The notes under the pieces are model-generated. The model had not been told where the DNA came from. It searched no databases and saw nothing but the letters and a program-made list of their open reading frames with translations. This document shows, piece by piece, positions 25,813 through 33,951 of a stretch of 64,000 nucleotides of DNA. Both the position numbers and the translations under genes were made by a program. How positions within the stretch are numbered: the stretch's first letter is position 1; every line of letters begins with the position of its first letter. The stretch comes from Alloscardovia macacae (GTDB lineage Bacteria > Actinomycetota > Actinomycetes > Actinomycetales > Bifidobacteriaceae), in contig NZ_MWWT01000001.1 in NCBI RefSeq assembly GCF_002259705.1, positions 1 to 64,000 on the forward strand. The letters run 5' to 3'.

Positions 25813-28082
25813 GTATCTTCACACCATCGACTCTCTCGCGAGGACGCTACACCGTCGGTGAGCTCCTCGGCCATGGAGGCATGGCAGAAGTCCGCAAGGG
25901 TATAGATACCCGCTTAGGCCGCACTGTGGCCATAAAGATTATGCGTTCAGACTTAGCGAATGACCAGACCTTCCTGAAGCGTTTCCGCCTGGAAGCACGG
26001 TCCATCGCTCTGCTGAATAATCCGAACATCGTGTCCATCTTCGACACGGATGAAGAGGAGATTACTGACCCAGACACAGGGAACACACTGCGTCTGCCGT
26101 TCATCGTTATGGAGTATGTGAAGGGCCAGACTCTGCGCGACATCCTGAAAGTGAATGGTACGCTGAACCAGCGCGATACCAGCCAGATCATGCTCGGTAT
26201 GCTGAACGCTCTCGAGTACTCGCACCGCATGGGCATCATCCACCGCGACATCAAGCCGGGGAACATCATGATCTCCGAGCAGGGCGCCGTGAAGGTCATG
26301 GACTTCGGCATCGCTCGTATGATGGATGACTCCGCAGCCACTCTCACCCAGAGCCAGGGCGTGGTGGGCACTGCCCAGTACCTCAGCCCGGAACAGGCGC
26401 GCGGTGAAGTGGTGGATACCCGCTCGGATCTGTACTCGGCAGGCTGCGTGCTCTACGAAATGCTCACGGGCCGCCCACCGTTTACGGGCGACTCAGCTGT
26501 GGCCATAGCCTACCAGCACGTCAGCGAGACGGCTACGAAGCCTACGGACATTATTCCTGCTCTGAATCCTATCTGGGATGCTGTCTGCGCGAAGGCCATG
26601 GCGAAGGACCGCACACAGCGCTACGCTACGGCCGCGCAGTTCCGTAAGGACATCGCGACCATAGCGGCTGGCGGTACGCCGGCTATAGAAGGTGTGGACC
26701 GCGTGGCTCCGCTCGCTGGAGCCGGCGCTGCTGCGGCTGGTGCAGCAGGCGCGGCAGCAGCGGCAGCGGGCGCTACGGCCGTCATGCCGGCGGCGAACGC
26801 GGCAGGCATGAACGGTACAGCAGGCACCCCAGGAGCGGGCGCCGGATCAGGCACCGTCCCGCCGACGCAGGCCCTGCCACAAGAGACTACCGCCACCCGC
26901 GCTTTCGACAGCCTCGACTTCCCTGGCACCTTCGGCGAGGACATGAATGACTTCGAGGACGCCTCCATGGCGAACCTCGCCCACTCCGCAGCAGATGTGA
27001 ACTCGAACCCGGGAGCCGCGGCGAACAGCCGCACGCAGCAGCGCCAGGCAGCTCTCGCGGAAAAGCAGAAGAAGCGCAGGAAGGCCATCACCATCTGGTC
27101 CTGCGTAGCCGGTGCCGTCATCATCCTGGCAGCCGTGCTCGGCTGGTGGTTCCTCGGTCGCGCGCAGGCTTCTGCCACGGTGCCTACCATCACCGCGTCC
27201 ATGACGCAGGCTCAGGCGAAGGATGCTGTGGAGCGCGCTGGATTCGTCTTCCAAGCGGAGACGGACTCGGAGTCTTCCGAGGATGCGGGTACCTTCACGA
27301 AGCAGGATCCTGCTGGTGGCGCGAGCGCGCGCCGCGGGTCCACGGTGCGCGTCTGGTTCTCCGCTGGCCCGCAGTCTACCGCTGTGCCGGATGTGTCTGG
27401 TATGACGCAGTCTGCCGCACGTCAGGCGCTGGAGAAGGCCGGATTTAAGGTGGGCTCGGTGTCCTCGGAGGACTCGGATAGCGTGGATAAGGATAAGGTG
27501 ACGCGCACGGATCCGGCATCCGGCTCGAACGCGACGAGAGGTTCCACGGTGAACCTGTACATCGCGTCCGGTAACGCTTCTGTGCCGACGGGTCTGACCG
27601 GTCAGACGCAGCAGGATGCCACGAAGATTCTGCAGGATCACGGCTTTACGGCCGTCGTGCGTGACGGCGACTACAGCGACGACGTTCCTGCTGGTTCGGT
27701 CATGACGGTCGATCCTGCTGAAGGTACGAGCGTCGCGCGCGGCTCGTCCGTGACCCTCGTCGTTTCGAAGGGCCAGAAGCCGCAGGAGACCGTTTCGCTG
27801 GATCCGTCTCGTTACGTAGGTCAATCTTACCGTAACGCCACCTGGGCCCTCGGCGTTCTGGGATTCACTGCTTCGGCACAGAACGGGTCGAGCACGGATG
27901 ACAGCGCAGTGGTCACGCATATTTACGCGAATGGCACGGAAGTGACGTCCACCACGGATGTCCCGAAGGATGCTACCATCACGCTGGCTACGCGTGCTGG
28001 CTCGGGCAGCTCGAACTCCTCGACGTCAAACTCGAATTCCGGCTCGACCACAAACCAGCAGAATGGCTCGGGAACGAACTAA
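25809..28082 (+). CDS. pknB: PASTA-domain Ser/Thr protein kinase PknB
   Basis: A 757-residue receptor kinase. The kinase domain (about 10-280) has GHGGMAEV, VAIKIM, HRDIKPGNIM and DFGIARMM. An Ala/Gly/Pro-rich juxtamembrane linker (about 295-420) leads to one transmembrane helix (about 425-447), then four extracellular PASTA domains (about 455-735), the last degenerate. A Ser/Asn-rich tail ends the protein. PASTA domains bind muropeptides or lipid II, so the kinase senses wall state and phosphorylates FHA-binding partners. It is the last gene of the operon, with a hairpin terminator after it. Confidence 0.96.
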   Translation: MSIFTPSTLSRGRYTVGELLGHGGMAEVRKGIDTRLGRTVAIKIMRSDLANDQTFLKRFRLEARSIALLNNPNIVSIFDTDEEEITDPDTGNTLRLPFIVMEYVKGQTLRDILKVNGTLNQRDTSQIMLGMLNALEYSHRMGIIHRDIKPGNIMISEQGAVKVMDFGIARMMDDSAATLTQSQGVVGTAQYLSPEQARGEVVDTRSDLYSAGCVLYEMLTGRPPFTGDSAVAIAYQHVSETATKPTDIIPALNPIWDAVCAKAMAKDRTQRYATAAQFRKDIATIAAGGTPAIEGVDRVAPLAGAGAAAAGAAGAAAAAAGATAVMPAANAAGMNGTAGTPGAGAGSGTVPPTQALPQETTATRAFDSLDFPGTFGEDMNDFEDASMANLAHSAADVNSNPGAAANSRTQQRQAALAEKQKKRRKAITIWSCVAGAVIILAAVLGWWFLGRAQASATVPTITASMTQAQAKDAVERAGFVFQAETDSESSEDAGTFTKQDPAGGASARRGSTVRVWFSAGPQSTAVPDVSGMTQSAARQALEKAGFKVGSVSSEDSDSVDKDKVTRTDPASGSNATRGSTVNLYIASGNASVPTGLTGQTQQDATKILQDHGFTAVVRDGDYSDDVPAGSVMTVDPAEGTSVARGSSVTLVVSKGQKPQETVSLDPSRYVGQSYRNATWALGVLGFTASAQNGSSTDDSAVVTHIYANGTEVTSTTDVPKDATITLATRAGSGSSNSSTSNSNSGSTTNQQNGSGTN

Positions 28083-28100
28083 CTAACGCGCAATGACATG

Positions 28101-28128
28101 GGGGCGGCCATCTGGTCGCCCCTCGTTT
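28101..28128 (+). terminator. terminator of the FHA/kinase operon
   Basis: A 9-bp GC-rich stem (GGGGCGGCC, 28101-28109, with GGTCGCCCC, 28114-28122, one G-T pair) and the loop ATCT are followed by a short T run, 18 bases after the pknB stop. Confidence 0.75.
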
Positions 28129-28410
28129 TCCCTCTACTCGTGCAAAGGAGCACAGTATGGTGCCAGCACTGTCACGCTTACTGTGCGCGATGACCCCTTT
28201 TCTCAGAGCTTGTGTGCGAGTAACGACCATGACTGTTCGGCGCTTCTGTCCGCCGTAGAGCGCTATGGAGCAGATAAAATCGCACTCGTCCACATAGATG
28301 AAACGCACCCTGAAGGCTCTAGTCTCAGCCACACATGCTACTATGCCCTCGACGGTGAGGGCTCGCGTATACGCTGGATTTATCTCTTCGAGACACGTGG
28401 ATTCTTCTAG
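28129..28410 (+). pseudogene. unrecognised open frame, possible remnant or small gene
   Basis: The frame ending at 28410 has coding-like codon use and a sensible sequence over its last 80 codons (VTLTVRDDP ... ALVHIDETHP ... IRWIYLFETRGFF). No ATG or ribosome binding site fits: its only in-frame ATG (28093) lies before the terminator hairpin. An ATG at 28158 with AAAGGAG is in another frame and stops after 33 codons. In mycobacteria trpG sits at this place in the order; nothing here resembles it. I do not recognise a family. It could be a decayed gene, a gene with an unusual start, or chance. Confidence 0.3.
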
Positions 28411-28420
28411 CCCTACGCAA

Positions 28421-28446
28421 ACGAGCCTCCCTGAAGGGAGGCTCGT
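28421..28446. terminator. bidirectional hairpin terminator
   Basis: A perfect 12-bp stem (ACGAGCCTCCCT, 28421-28432, with AGGGAGGCTCGT, 28435-28446) and a GA loop stand 17 bases from the end of the convergent sortase gene. Confidence 0.75.
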
Positions 28447-28463
28447 CTCCTGTGCAAAGAGGG

Positions 28464-29687
28464 TTAATTGGCCGAAACGGATACGTAGTTCGACGCCACC
28501 TGCAGATACGGCACATGCACAGCCGCCCACGGGAAGAGCCACTCAAAGCATGCCGCCGTCACGACGAGGAAGAGCAGCACAGCCAGAATGATGCGCACGG
28601 CCAGAACGCCCGGCTGCAGGCGCATCAGCCAGCCGTACAGGCTGAAGATGCGCTGCGAGCGCGAACGCTGACGGTATGCGCGCACAGCAGGCCAGCGCCA
28701 TGCCACAGCGCCTGCCACAGCCACTACAGCATAAGCCACGAGCAGCCATAGCATGACTATCTTCAAATCCGGAATCTGCGAGGTAATCGTGCGCGTGGAG
28801 TCCGCGGTGAAGGTCACCTGACCGCTCGCGCTCTTCTGCGTGAGCACGCTCGGCACGCCTTCCGAGACATTCGACCAGCTCACGAGCTTTCCGAAAACGA
28901 TGAGACGATGCGTCGCCTCCGCGTACTTCGGCTCACACGTGGTCAGCGTAATGTAGCGCTGAGTAGGCGTCTCGCCTGGCTTTTCTGGCACTGGCGAGAC
29001 CACATCGTAGCGGTCTGGCGTCACTATCTCAGTGCGCTCATACTGGTAGACATACCAGTAGTTCTGCGTGCGCATGACGATGTAGTCGCCATTCGTGAGC
29101 TTATCCGCGTTACCCAGCGGCTCACCGTATCCCGCGCGATGTCCCGCCAGAGCGAAGTTCCCCACTTCGCCCGGCTTCTGCGTGTCCGTATAGTGTCCCA
29201 TGCCGTGACGGTTCAGCTGGGCATCATCCGTGCCCTCCACCACCGTTCGGCTCCAATTCTGCCCGAATCGTGGGATGTATATCTTTCCGAGAGTATCCCC
29301 GTACTTATACGACGCATCCTCCACAGGCGTGGTGTCCACAGGATTATCCGCGGCCACCTGCACGCTACCGTCTTTCGCCGTCGGATCCGTCCACGAGGAC
29401 GTGGTCGGGTCGCTCAGCTGCACTTTTTCGGCTTCCACGCCGGTCCACCACAGCTGCCAGACGATGTAGAGTGCGCACACGAGGGCGAAGGTGATGAGCG
29501 CCTCGCCCACCACGCTGAGGGTCGTGTTCAGAGCGCGCTTACCTGCGCCGTTCGAGCCGTCTGCACTCGAGCCGTCTGCACTGCCCGTGCTCGAGCCGCG
29601 TACGTTCGTGCTCGAGCCGTCTGCGCGTCCTGCCACAGACCGCGCCGAGCGCGCCTCGCGCCTGCTGCTATATTCTAAGTCACTCAT
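28464..29687 (-). CDS. srtE: class E sortase
   Basis: A 407-residue membrane transpeptidase that anchors surface proteins to peptidoglycan. The sortase core (about 130-290) has GHRAGYG (catalytic His), TLTTCEPKY (catalytic Cys; the TLTTC form is typical of class E) and ATHRLIVFGKL (Arg). One helix precedes the core (about 57-80). Two hydrophobic segments follow it (about 305-330 and 365-390), which is unusual compared with single-anchor sortases. The first 50 residues are Ser/Gly/Asp-rich and cytoplasmic. Class E enzymes usually recognise LAxTG; no such substrate is encoded in this window. It lies 44 bases downstream of the DUF881 gene in a two-gene unit. Confidence 0.92.
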   Translation of the reverse strand: MSDLEYSSRREARSARSVAGRADGSSTNVRGSSTGSADGSSADGSNGAGKRALNTTLSVVGEALITFALVCALYIVWQLWWTGVEAEKVQLSDPTTSSWTDPTAKDGSVQVAADNPVDTTPVEDASYKYGDTLGKIYIPRFGQNWSRTVVEGTDDAQLNRHGMGHYTDTQKPGEVGNFALAGHRAGYGEPLGNADKLTNGDYIVMRTQNYWYVYQYERTEIVTPDRYDVVSPVPEKPGETPTQRYITLTTCEPKYAEATHRLIVFGKLVSWSNVSEGVPSVLTQKSASGQVTFTADSTRTITSQIPDLKIVMLWLLVAYAVVAVAGAVAWRWPAVRAYRQRSRSQRIFSLYGWLMRLQPGVLAVRIILAVLLFLVVTAACFEWLFPWAAVHVPYLQVASNYVSVSAN

Positions 29688-29731
29688 GCTGTATCACCTG
29701 TCCCGTGGATGTGCTCAGTGCGCCGGAACGC

Positions 29732-30493
29732 TCAGTGCGAGCGCGTATTCGCGCTGTCCGAAGTTCGGTCAGCCGTCGCGTACTTCATGGCCTGAAGTGG
29801 CGCCGACGTTTCCTTAAACGTCAGCGTTTTGCTCGTATCGAGCTGCCAGCCCAGGCCGTCTGCATCCACGTATTGCTTATAAATTCGTACAGTTTCTGAC
29901 GTATTAATACTAGACGTGAGACTATCGATATCGCCGATAGCCGAAATGCGATACGGCGGCGCGTACTGCTTTCCGTTCAGCAGCAGCACGTTTCCTATGC
30001 ATTTGATGGCAGACGTAGGCAGCAGGCGCTGATCCTGGATGGTGATGGCTTCCGCACCGCCCGCCCACATAGCGTTCACTACGGCCTCGATGTCCTGCTG
30101 ATGGACCACGTAATCGTTCGGATTTGCGTTCTGCGTCTTCACTGCCTGCTCCCACTTCTGCGAGTCGCTCAGCGTGACGGTGACGCCCGGGCCCTCGAGC
30201 GCCGGCAGCTTTCCGCTGGCATCGTCCGCGCTCGTGCTCGGGTCGTTCGTACTGGTATCCGCGACGACCTTCTGGAGAGTATCTATCTTTTGCGTTTTAT
30301 CATCGATGTCTTTTTGCAATTCATCAATGCGCTTCTGCCTCCCCGCGATGATCTCGGCCGTATCCGCATGATACGTCGTCCCAGGGTTCTTCACATTCGT
30401 AACTGCTATCCAGCCCACGATGGCGAAAGACAGGAATATGGCCACTGCGCCTAAGAGACTTCCATGCTTCGAGTGGCGTGCACGCTTTTTCAT
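29732..30493 (-). CDS. DUF881 family protein, single-pass membrane
   Basis: A 253-residue protein with a basic N-terminus (MKKRARHSKHG), one transmembrane helix (about 12-32), a short coiled coil (about 45-75) and the DUF881 domain (about 95-235; VVHQQDIEAVVNAMWAGGAEAITIQDQR). It occurs next to crgA in many actinobacteria, including Rv0012 in mycobacteria, and is probably linked to division or envelope growth. Its biochemical role is unknown. I chose ATG 30493 because the basic/hydrophobic anchor begins there; the frame upstream is the shadow of crgA. Confidence 0.9.
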   Translation of the reverse strand: MKKRARHSKHGSLLGAVAIFLSFAIVGWIAVTNVKNPGTTYHADTAEIIAGRQKRIDELQKDIDDKTQKIDTLQKVVADTSTNDPSTSADDASGKLPALEGPGVTVTLSDSQKWEQAVKTQNANPNDYVVHQQDIEAVVNAMWAGGAEAITIQDQRLLPTSAIKCIGNVLLLNGKQYAPPYRISAIGDIDSLTSSINTSETVRIYKQYVDADGLGWQLDTSKTLTFKETSAPLQAMKYATADRTSDSANTRSH

Positions 30494-30577
30494 GAGACAC
30501 CACCCTTCTGGCGCGTTTACGAATTCCCACGCTTTTACTACTATATCTATTAGCGTAAACGAAAAGGAGAAGCTTTC

Positions 30578-31039
30578 ATGGCTGAAAACGAAGAAAATCT
30601 CGACCAGGTCGAGCTGAACGACGACGTCGCTCAGAATGTCGAGCAGGACGAGACACGCGCTGACGAGAGCGCAGAGCAGGCAGAGTCTGGCGAAGAGTCT
30701 GCCGAAGAACACACCGCCGAAGAGCTGGCAGGTATCCGCGCTGCTGAAGCACTGAAGAAGACTCTGGATAACCCAGAATCCCTCAGCCCACGCGTCCAGG
30801 CCGCAGTGAAGCGTACCGAGGAAGAGACGCGTCGCGTGGAAAAGGCTGTGGAAGGAACGAAGTCGAACCCCGTCTGGTTCGTCCCACTCTTTAGCTTCTT
30901 CCTCGTGCTCGGCCTCGTGTGGGTCATCGTGTACTACGTGAAGCCAGGCTATCCTATCCCAGGCATCAATTTCTGGAACCTCGTCATAGGCTTCGCCCTG
31001 ATGATGGTAGGCTTCGTGCTCATGATGTTCTGGCACTAA
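30578..31039 (+). CDS. crgA: cell division protein CrgA with a long acidic N-terminus
   Basis: A 153-residue protein. The C-terminal 60 residues are the CrgA module: KSNPVWFVPLF, a helix (about 97-121), a short loop with YPIPGINFWN, and a second helix (about 130-151). CrgA links FtsZ, FtsI and other septal proteins in actinobacteria. The N-terminal 90 residues are strongly acidic (Glu/Asp/Ala) and precede a short coiled coil; classical CrgA proteins are only about 80-95 residues long in all, so this extension is an addition. AAAAGGAGAAG precedes the start. Confidence 0.92.
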   Translation: MAENEENLDQVELNDDVAQNVEQDETRADESAEQAESGEESAEEHTAEELAGIRAAEALKKTLDNPESLSPRVQAAVKRTEEETRRVEKAVEGTKSNPVWFVPLFSFFLVLGLVWVIVYYVKPGYPIPGINFWNLVIGFALMMVGFVLMMFWH

Positions 31040-31054
31040 AGCGTAATACATACA

Positions 31055-31098
31055 GAAAAGGGAGGGGCTGCCGGTCGATACGGTGCCTCTCCCTTTTC
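31055..31098 (+). terminator. terminator of crgA
   Basis: A 14-bp stem (GAAAAGGGAGGGGC, 31055-31068, with GCCTCTCCCTTTTC, 31085-31098, one G-T pair) has a 16-base loop. Confidence 0.8.
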
Positions 31099-31107
31099 TC
31101 TGCCTGC

Positions 31108-31185
31108 AGTTATGTGTAAATCATCTCATTTTTCATCCCTGTGAGAGCCAATCTGGTGAGAAAATGAGATGATTTACACATAACT
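31108..31185. repeat. long intergenic palindrome 1 (25-bp perfect stem)
   Basis: The left arm 31108-31132 pairs perfectly with the right arm 31161-31185 around a 28-base loop. The outer end is AGTTATG and the inner end CTCATTTT. It lies between the convergent crgA and rhomboid genes, next to a normal crgA terminator, and touches the rhomboid stop codon. The outer arm differs from the other family members (AACTTA). Confidence 0.9.
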
Positions 31186-31964
31186 TAGATAAACGCTGCA
31201 GCCACCCACACGCCGAGCAGCAGAACAGTCAGTGCTGACCCATAGATAGACATACGCTTGTGTATGCTCGCAGTGCGTAAGGCTGGAAGGCCGTGCATCA
31301 TGAGCAGCGAGAGCGCTCCACCTGTGATAAATCCACCGAGGTGAGCCTGCCAGGCCACGTTCCCGAAAAAGATAGGCACCACGAGCAGGAAGAAGAGCAG
31401 AACGAGAGTGCTCTGGCTGCGTGTTCCTATGCGGTTATACACCGTCATCATAGCTGCGAAGAGGCCATAGATGGCTCCCGAAGCACCCACAGCAGGAACC
31501 ATGCCCATGCCCGGCCACAGAGCGTAGACCACGTTCGCACCGATGGCACTGACCAGATACATGCTGAGGAATGCACAGTGTCCCAGCATCTTTTCGAGCT
31601 CTTTACCCACGAAGTAGAGGGAGAGCATATTCATGAGGATATGCAGGATACCACCATGGAGGAATGCAGAAGTCAGCAGCGTCCACGGACGCGCGTAGGC
31701 GAAGTTCGGTACGAGAACGGTATAGGAGAGGAAGATGTTCGACAGTCTCGGGAAAAATCTGAGGAGAGAATCCACGAGGAAGATGAGCACATTCAGTGCC
31801 ACGAGCACTTGCGTCATGTTCGGGCCGTTCATGCGCCATGTATTTGACCAGCGGCGCGTAAAGCGCTGCCAGCGCTCACCTGCTGAAGCGGTGTTTCTAT
31901 TCGGGTTCCTCGGATCCCACGGACCTGCTGGTCCGGACGTCCCACGTGTAAAAGGATTAGCCAT
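31185..31964 (-). CDS. rhomboid-family intramembrane serine protease
   Basis: A 259-residue protein with six to seven helices and the catalytic dyad in GASG (Ser162) and QAHLGG (His208). The HxxxN element HILMN (His108, Asn112) in the second helix supports activity. It cleaves membrane proteins within the bilayer; substrates unknown. The first 45 residues are Pro/Arg/Asn-rich and cytoplasmic. It lies in the conserved neighbourhood of crgA in actinobacteria. Confidence 0.93.
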   Translation of the reverse strand: MANPFTRGTSGPAGPWDPRNPNRNTASAGERWQRFTRRWSNTWRMNGPNMTQVLVALNVLIFLVDSLLRFFPRLSNIFLSYTVLVPNFAYARPWTLLTSAFLHGGILHILMNMLSLYFVGKELEKMLGHCAFLSMYLVSAIGANVVYALWPGMGMVPAVGASGAIYGLFAAMMTVYNRIGTRSQSTLVLLFFLLVVPIFFGNVAWQAHLGGFITGGALSLLMMHGLPALRTASIHKRMSIYGSALTVLLLGVWVAAAFI

Positions 31965-32047
31965 GCGTCTATATTAGCGGACACGCACACCACTTTCACA
32001 AATCCGCGGTAGAATAGAAACCATAACCGGACGAAAGGAGCACATCT

Positions 32048-32278
32048 ATGGAGAATCGATCTAGTAATGGCTGGAAGTTCTTCGCGCTGCTTTTTGGCGC
32101 TATGCTCGCAGGTGTCGTAGGCTTGTACATCTACAGGCAGCAGAACCCAGAGTACGACCCATGGGAGGAACCATGGGAGAACTCGTCTTCTCCTGTCGAT
32201 TTAGGTAACGGCGCAGCTAAAGAAGTAGCTACAGAATATGAAGACGTTACAGACGACGAAGAGGCAAGCGAAGAGTAG
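32048..32278 (+). CDS. small single-pass membrane protein with an acidic tail
   Basis: A 76-residue protein: a short basic/polar start, one transmembrane helix (about 10-30, FFALLFGAMLAGVVGLYIY), a Trp/Pro segment (YDPWEEPWE) and an acidic C-terminus (DDEEASEE). AAAGGAG lies 9 bases before the ATG and TAGAAT at about 32010 is a likely -10 box. I do not recognise a family. Its position next to rhomboid may reflect common envelope functions, which is weak inference. Confidence 0.8.
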   Translation: MENRSSNGWKFFALLFGAMLAGVVGLYIYRQQNPEYDPWEEPWENSSSPVDLGNGAAKEVATEYEDVTDDEEASEE

Positions 32279-32299
32279 AGCGATACTTCTCATTTCATT

Positions 32300-32474
32300 A
32301 CTTCTACGGTAATGCAGAGGAGCCCAGCTGGAGAAGTCCTGCAGTGGCGACTGAACCATTACCCCAGTCCCTCAGGGATAAAAAGTGAATACGATTCGTG
32401 AGAGCCAGGGGTTCTCACGAGAGCGGCCGAGAGGTCACGAAGGGAAGGCACTATGCGAGCGCCTTCCCTTTTTA
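32300..32474 (+). ncRNA. candidate independent structured small RNA
   Basis: There is no open frame here, but local structure is dense and the stretch ends in a strong Rho-independent terminator (stem 32440-32449 with 32461-32470, then TTTTT). A 7-bp stem GGTAATG/CATTACC (about 32319-32325 with 32377-32383) encloses an inner helix. A second hairpin, CGTGAGA/TCTCACG, lies at about 32397-32420. It matches none of the riboswitch or housekeeping RNA consensus sequences I know (tmRNA, RNase P, SRP, cobalamin, SAM, c-di-AMP). Its length of about 175 bases is in the 6S RNA range, but I cannot show that. The 5' end is a guess. Confidence 0.5.
32440..32474 (+). terminator. terminator of the candidate small RNA
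   Basis: AAGGGAAGGC (32440-32449) pairs with GCCTTCCCTT (32461-32470) over an 11-base loop and is followed by T residues. No coding gene ends within 160 bases upstream, so a non-coding transcript or a long 3' UTR is implied. Confidence 0.85.
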
Positions 32475-32518
32475 CGTGTGAGGAAGAATTGACCACAGGA
32501 AAGCTGTAGAATACTCGT

Positions 32519-32944
32519 ATGCCAGTCATAAAAGCAGAAGATATCCTCGAGGGCGAAACCGCGCTGAGGCAGTGGGCAGGTCTCGCGCGCGCGGCCGCTG
32601 TGCAGGCTCATACGAGCAGCGAGCGCCTCACCATAGCGCCACGGCTCGGCCGCCGGCAGATGGCCATGGCGGTACGCTACGCGCTCTACATGCTGCAGCT
32701 GCGCGCACCCGGGCCGGGCGTGGAAGTCCGCGTGGCGCCCTTCGCCGCGGTAAAAGTACTCGACGGACCGAAGTCGGATCCGCATAATCTCACGCCGCCG
32801 GACGTCATCGAGCTCGAGCCGGCCGTCTGGCTACGTCTCGCATGCGGAATCACGAGGTGGGACGAGGAGCGCGAGGCCGGGCACATCAGCGCCATGGGAG
32901 AGCGGGATAATCTCAGCAGATTCCTGCCGCTGCCGGTGGACTAA
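32519..32944 (+). CDS. sterol-carrier-type family protein
   Basis: A 141-residue cytoplasmic protein resembling the small actinobacterial sterol carrier (SCP-like) family: a helical N-terminal half and VEVRVAPFAAVKVLDGP with DVIELEPAVWLRLACG in the second half. Ligand and function are unknown. There is no ribosome binding site. TAGAAT (32507-32512) ends 6 bases before the ATG, so the mRNA is probably leaderless. Confidence 0.75.
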   Translation: MPVIKAEDILEGETALRQWAGLARAAAVQAHTSSERLTIAPRLGRRQMAMAVRYALYMLQLRAPGPGVEVRVAPFAAVKVLDGPKSDPHNLTPPDVIELEPAVWLRLACGITRWDEEREAGHISAMGERDNLSRFLPLPVD

Positions 32945-33022
32945 GGGCTGTCGGGCAGGTGTCGCACGCCTGTCGTGTGTCTGTCGGGTCGCACGCACGC
33001 CTTCTTTTCTAGGATGAACAGT

Positions 33023-33700
33023 ATGAACACTACAACTCCAGAAAACACATCAGAAATGTCAGAATATAACGCGCCTTCGAGCGCATCCGCTGCCTCGACG
33101 ACGCCACAGACGAAGCCTGCGGACACGCTCTCGCGCATCGCACAGCTCCGTAAAGAGCACGGATGGACTCAGCAGTACCTCGCGAGCCTCACAGGCCTGA
33201 CGGTACGCACCATCCAGCGTATGGAAGCCGGCGAGAACATGAGTCTGGAGACTCTACGCCTCCTCGCCGATGCATTCGGCATCAGCGTGGGCGAGCTCTT
33301 CGACTCCGTGGATGATCAACCGCGCGCCGAGGACATCCATCGCCTCGACCGCGAGCGCGAAGAGGCAGAGCAGCGCCGTGTGGCACGCGAGCGAGAACGC
33401 GCGCTCCAGAACCGGAAGCGCTCTGAAGACATGCGGATGGCTCAGCACCTGAGTTCTCTCGTGTACGTGGTAGCAGCCATGCTGTGCGGCGCGTATTACA
33501 TGGTCGTGGGACCGGGAAGTATGCCCCGCATCTGGACGTACCTCGGCACCGCCTGCTGGATACTCATCTGGGTGGGGATTCCGCTCGTTATGCGCTTCGT
33601 ACTGCGCGTGTGGCTTCCGAGGAAGCTGGATGATAAGTATCCGCTGAGCGCGGAGGGTGCGTACAGTGGGGATGGCGGGGATACTGCGGAGGACGAGTAA
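33023..33700 (+). CDS. membrane-anchored XRE-family transcriptional regulator
   Basis: A 225-residue protein. A Thr/Ser-rich start is followed by a Cro/C1-type HTH domain (about 32-90; LRKEHGWTQQYLASLTGLTVRTIQRMEAG). A charged Arg/Glu coiled stretch (about 105-140) leads to two transmembrane helices (about 148-168 and 178-200). DNA binding is thus held at the membrane. The start at 33023 lies 7 bases after TAGGAT (33010-33015) without a ribosome binding site, so it is probably leaderless; ATG 33014 is less likely. Target genes unknown. Confidence 0.85.
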   Translation: MNTTTPENTSEMSEYNAPSSASAASTTPQTKPADTLSRIAQLRKEHGWTQQYLASLTGLTVRTIQRMEAGENMSLETLRLLADAFGISVGELFDSVDDQPRAEDIHRLDREREEAEQRRVARERERALQNRKRSEDMRMAQHLSSLVYVVAAMLCGAYYMVVGPGSMPRIWTYLGTACWILIWVGIPLVMRFVLRVWLPRKLDDKYPLSAEGAYSGDGGDTAEDE

Positions 33701-33792
33701 AACTAGAGAGCTGATTACAGAGTCATATACCATTCAGAGCACACATCTCTAACCTGGCCCCCTACAGTTCACAGGCCCTGTCACATGTGTAG

Positions 33793-33842
33793 AGCGCGCT
33801 ACCTTCGTATCACGCATTTATGAAGTATGAAGGTAGCGCGCT
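33793..33842. terminator. hairpin downstream of the XRE gene
   Basis: A 14-bp perfect stem (AGCGCGCTACCTTC, 33793-33806, with its complement at 33829-33842) and a 22-base loop are followed by an AT-rich tail. It probably ends the XRE transcript and insulates the ArsR-like operon. Confidence 0.65.
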
Positions 33843-33852
33843 TCTCATTATT

Positions 33853-33877
33853 ATTTGTACAAATTATTTGTACAAAT
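33853..33877 (+). promoter_or_regulatory. double palindromic operator upstream of the ArsR-like gene
   Basis: Two identical 12-bp palindromes ATTTGTACAAAT (33853-33864 and 33866-33877) are separated by one base. A -10 box TATACT (33885-33890) follows, so the sites cover the -35 region. This is the geometry expected for autorepression by the ArsR-like regulator encoded from 33952; the link is inference. Confidence 0.75.
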
Positions 33878-33951
33878 ATTTTGTTATACTTGCTTCTAAC
33901 TGATATCACCAAGCGAAATCAGAATACTCAGACACGAAGGAGTAAGATAAC

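Noticed and set aside
28158-28259. 33-codon frame after AAAGGAG
   Set aside because: Arg/Cys-rich with no similarity, directly after a terminator; the neighbouring frame looks more coding-like.
30514-30561. Inverted repeat CGTTTACG/CGTAAACG around the crgA promoter region
   Set aside because: Only 8 bp with a 32-base gap; too weak to call an operator.
32281-32518. Riboswitch controlling the sterol-carrier gene
   Set aside because: The terminator lies between the RNA and a leaderless-type promoter for the gene, so the two look independent; no known riboswitch consensus fits.
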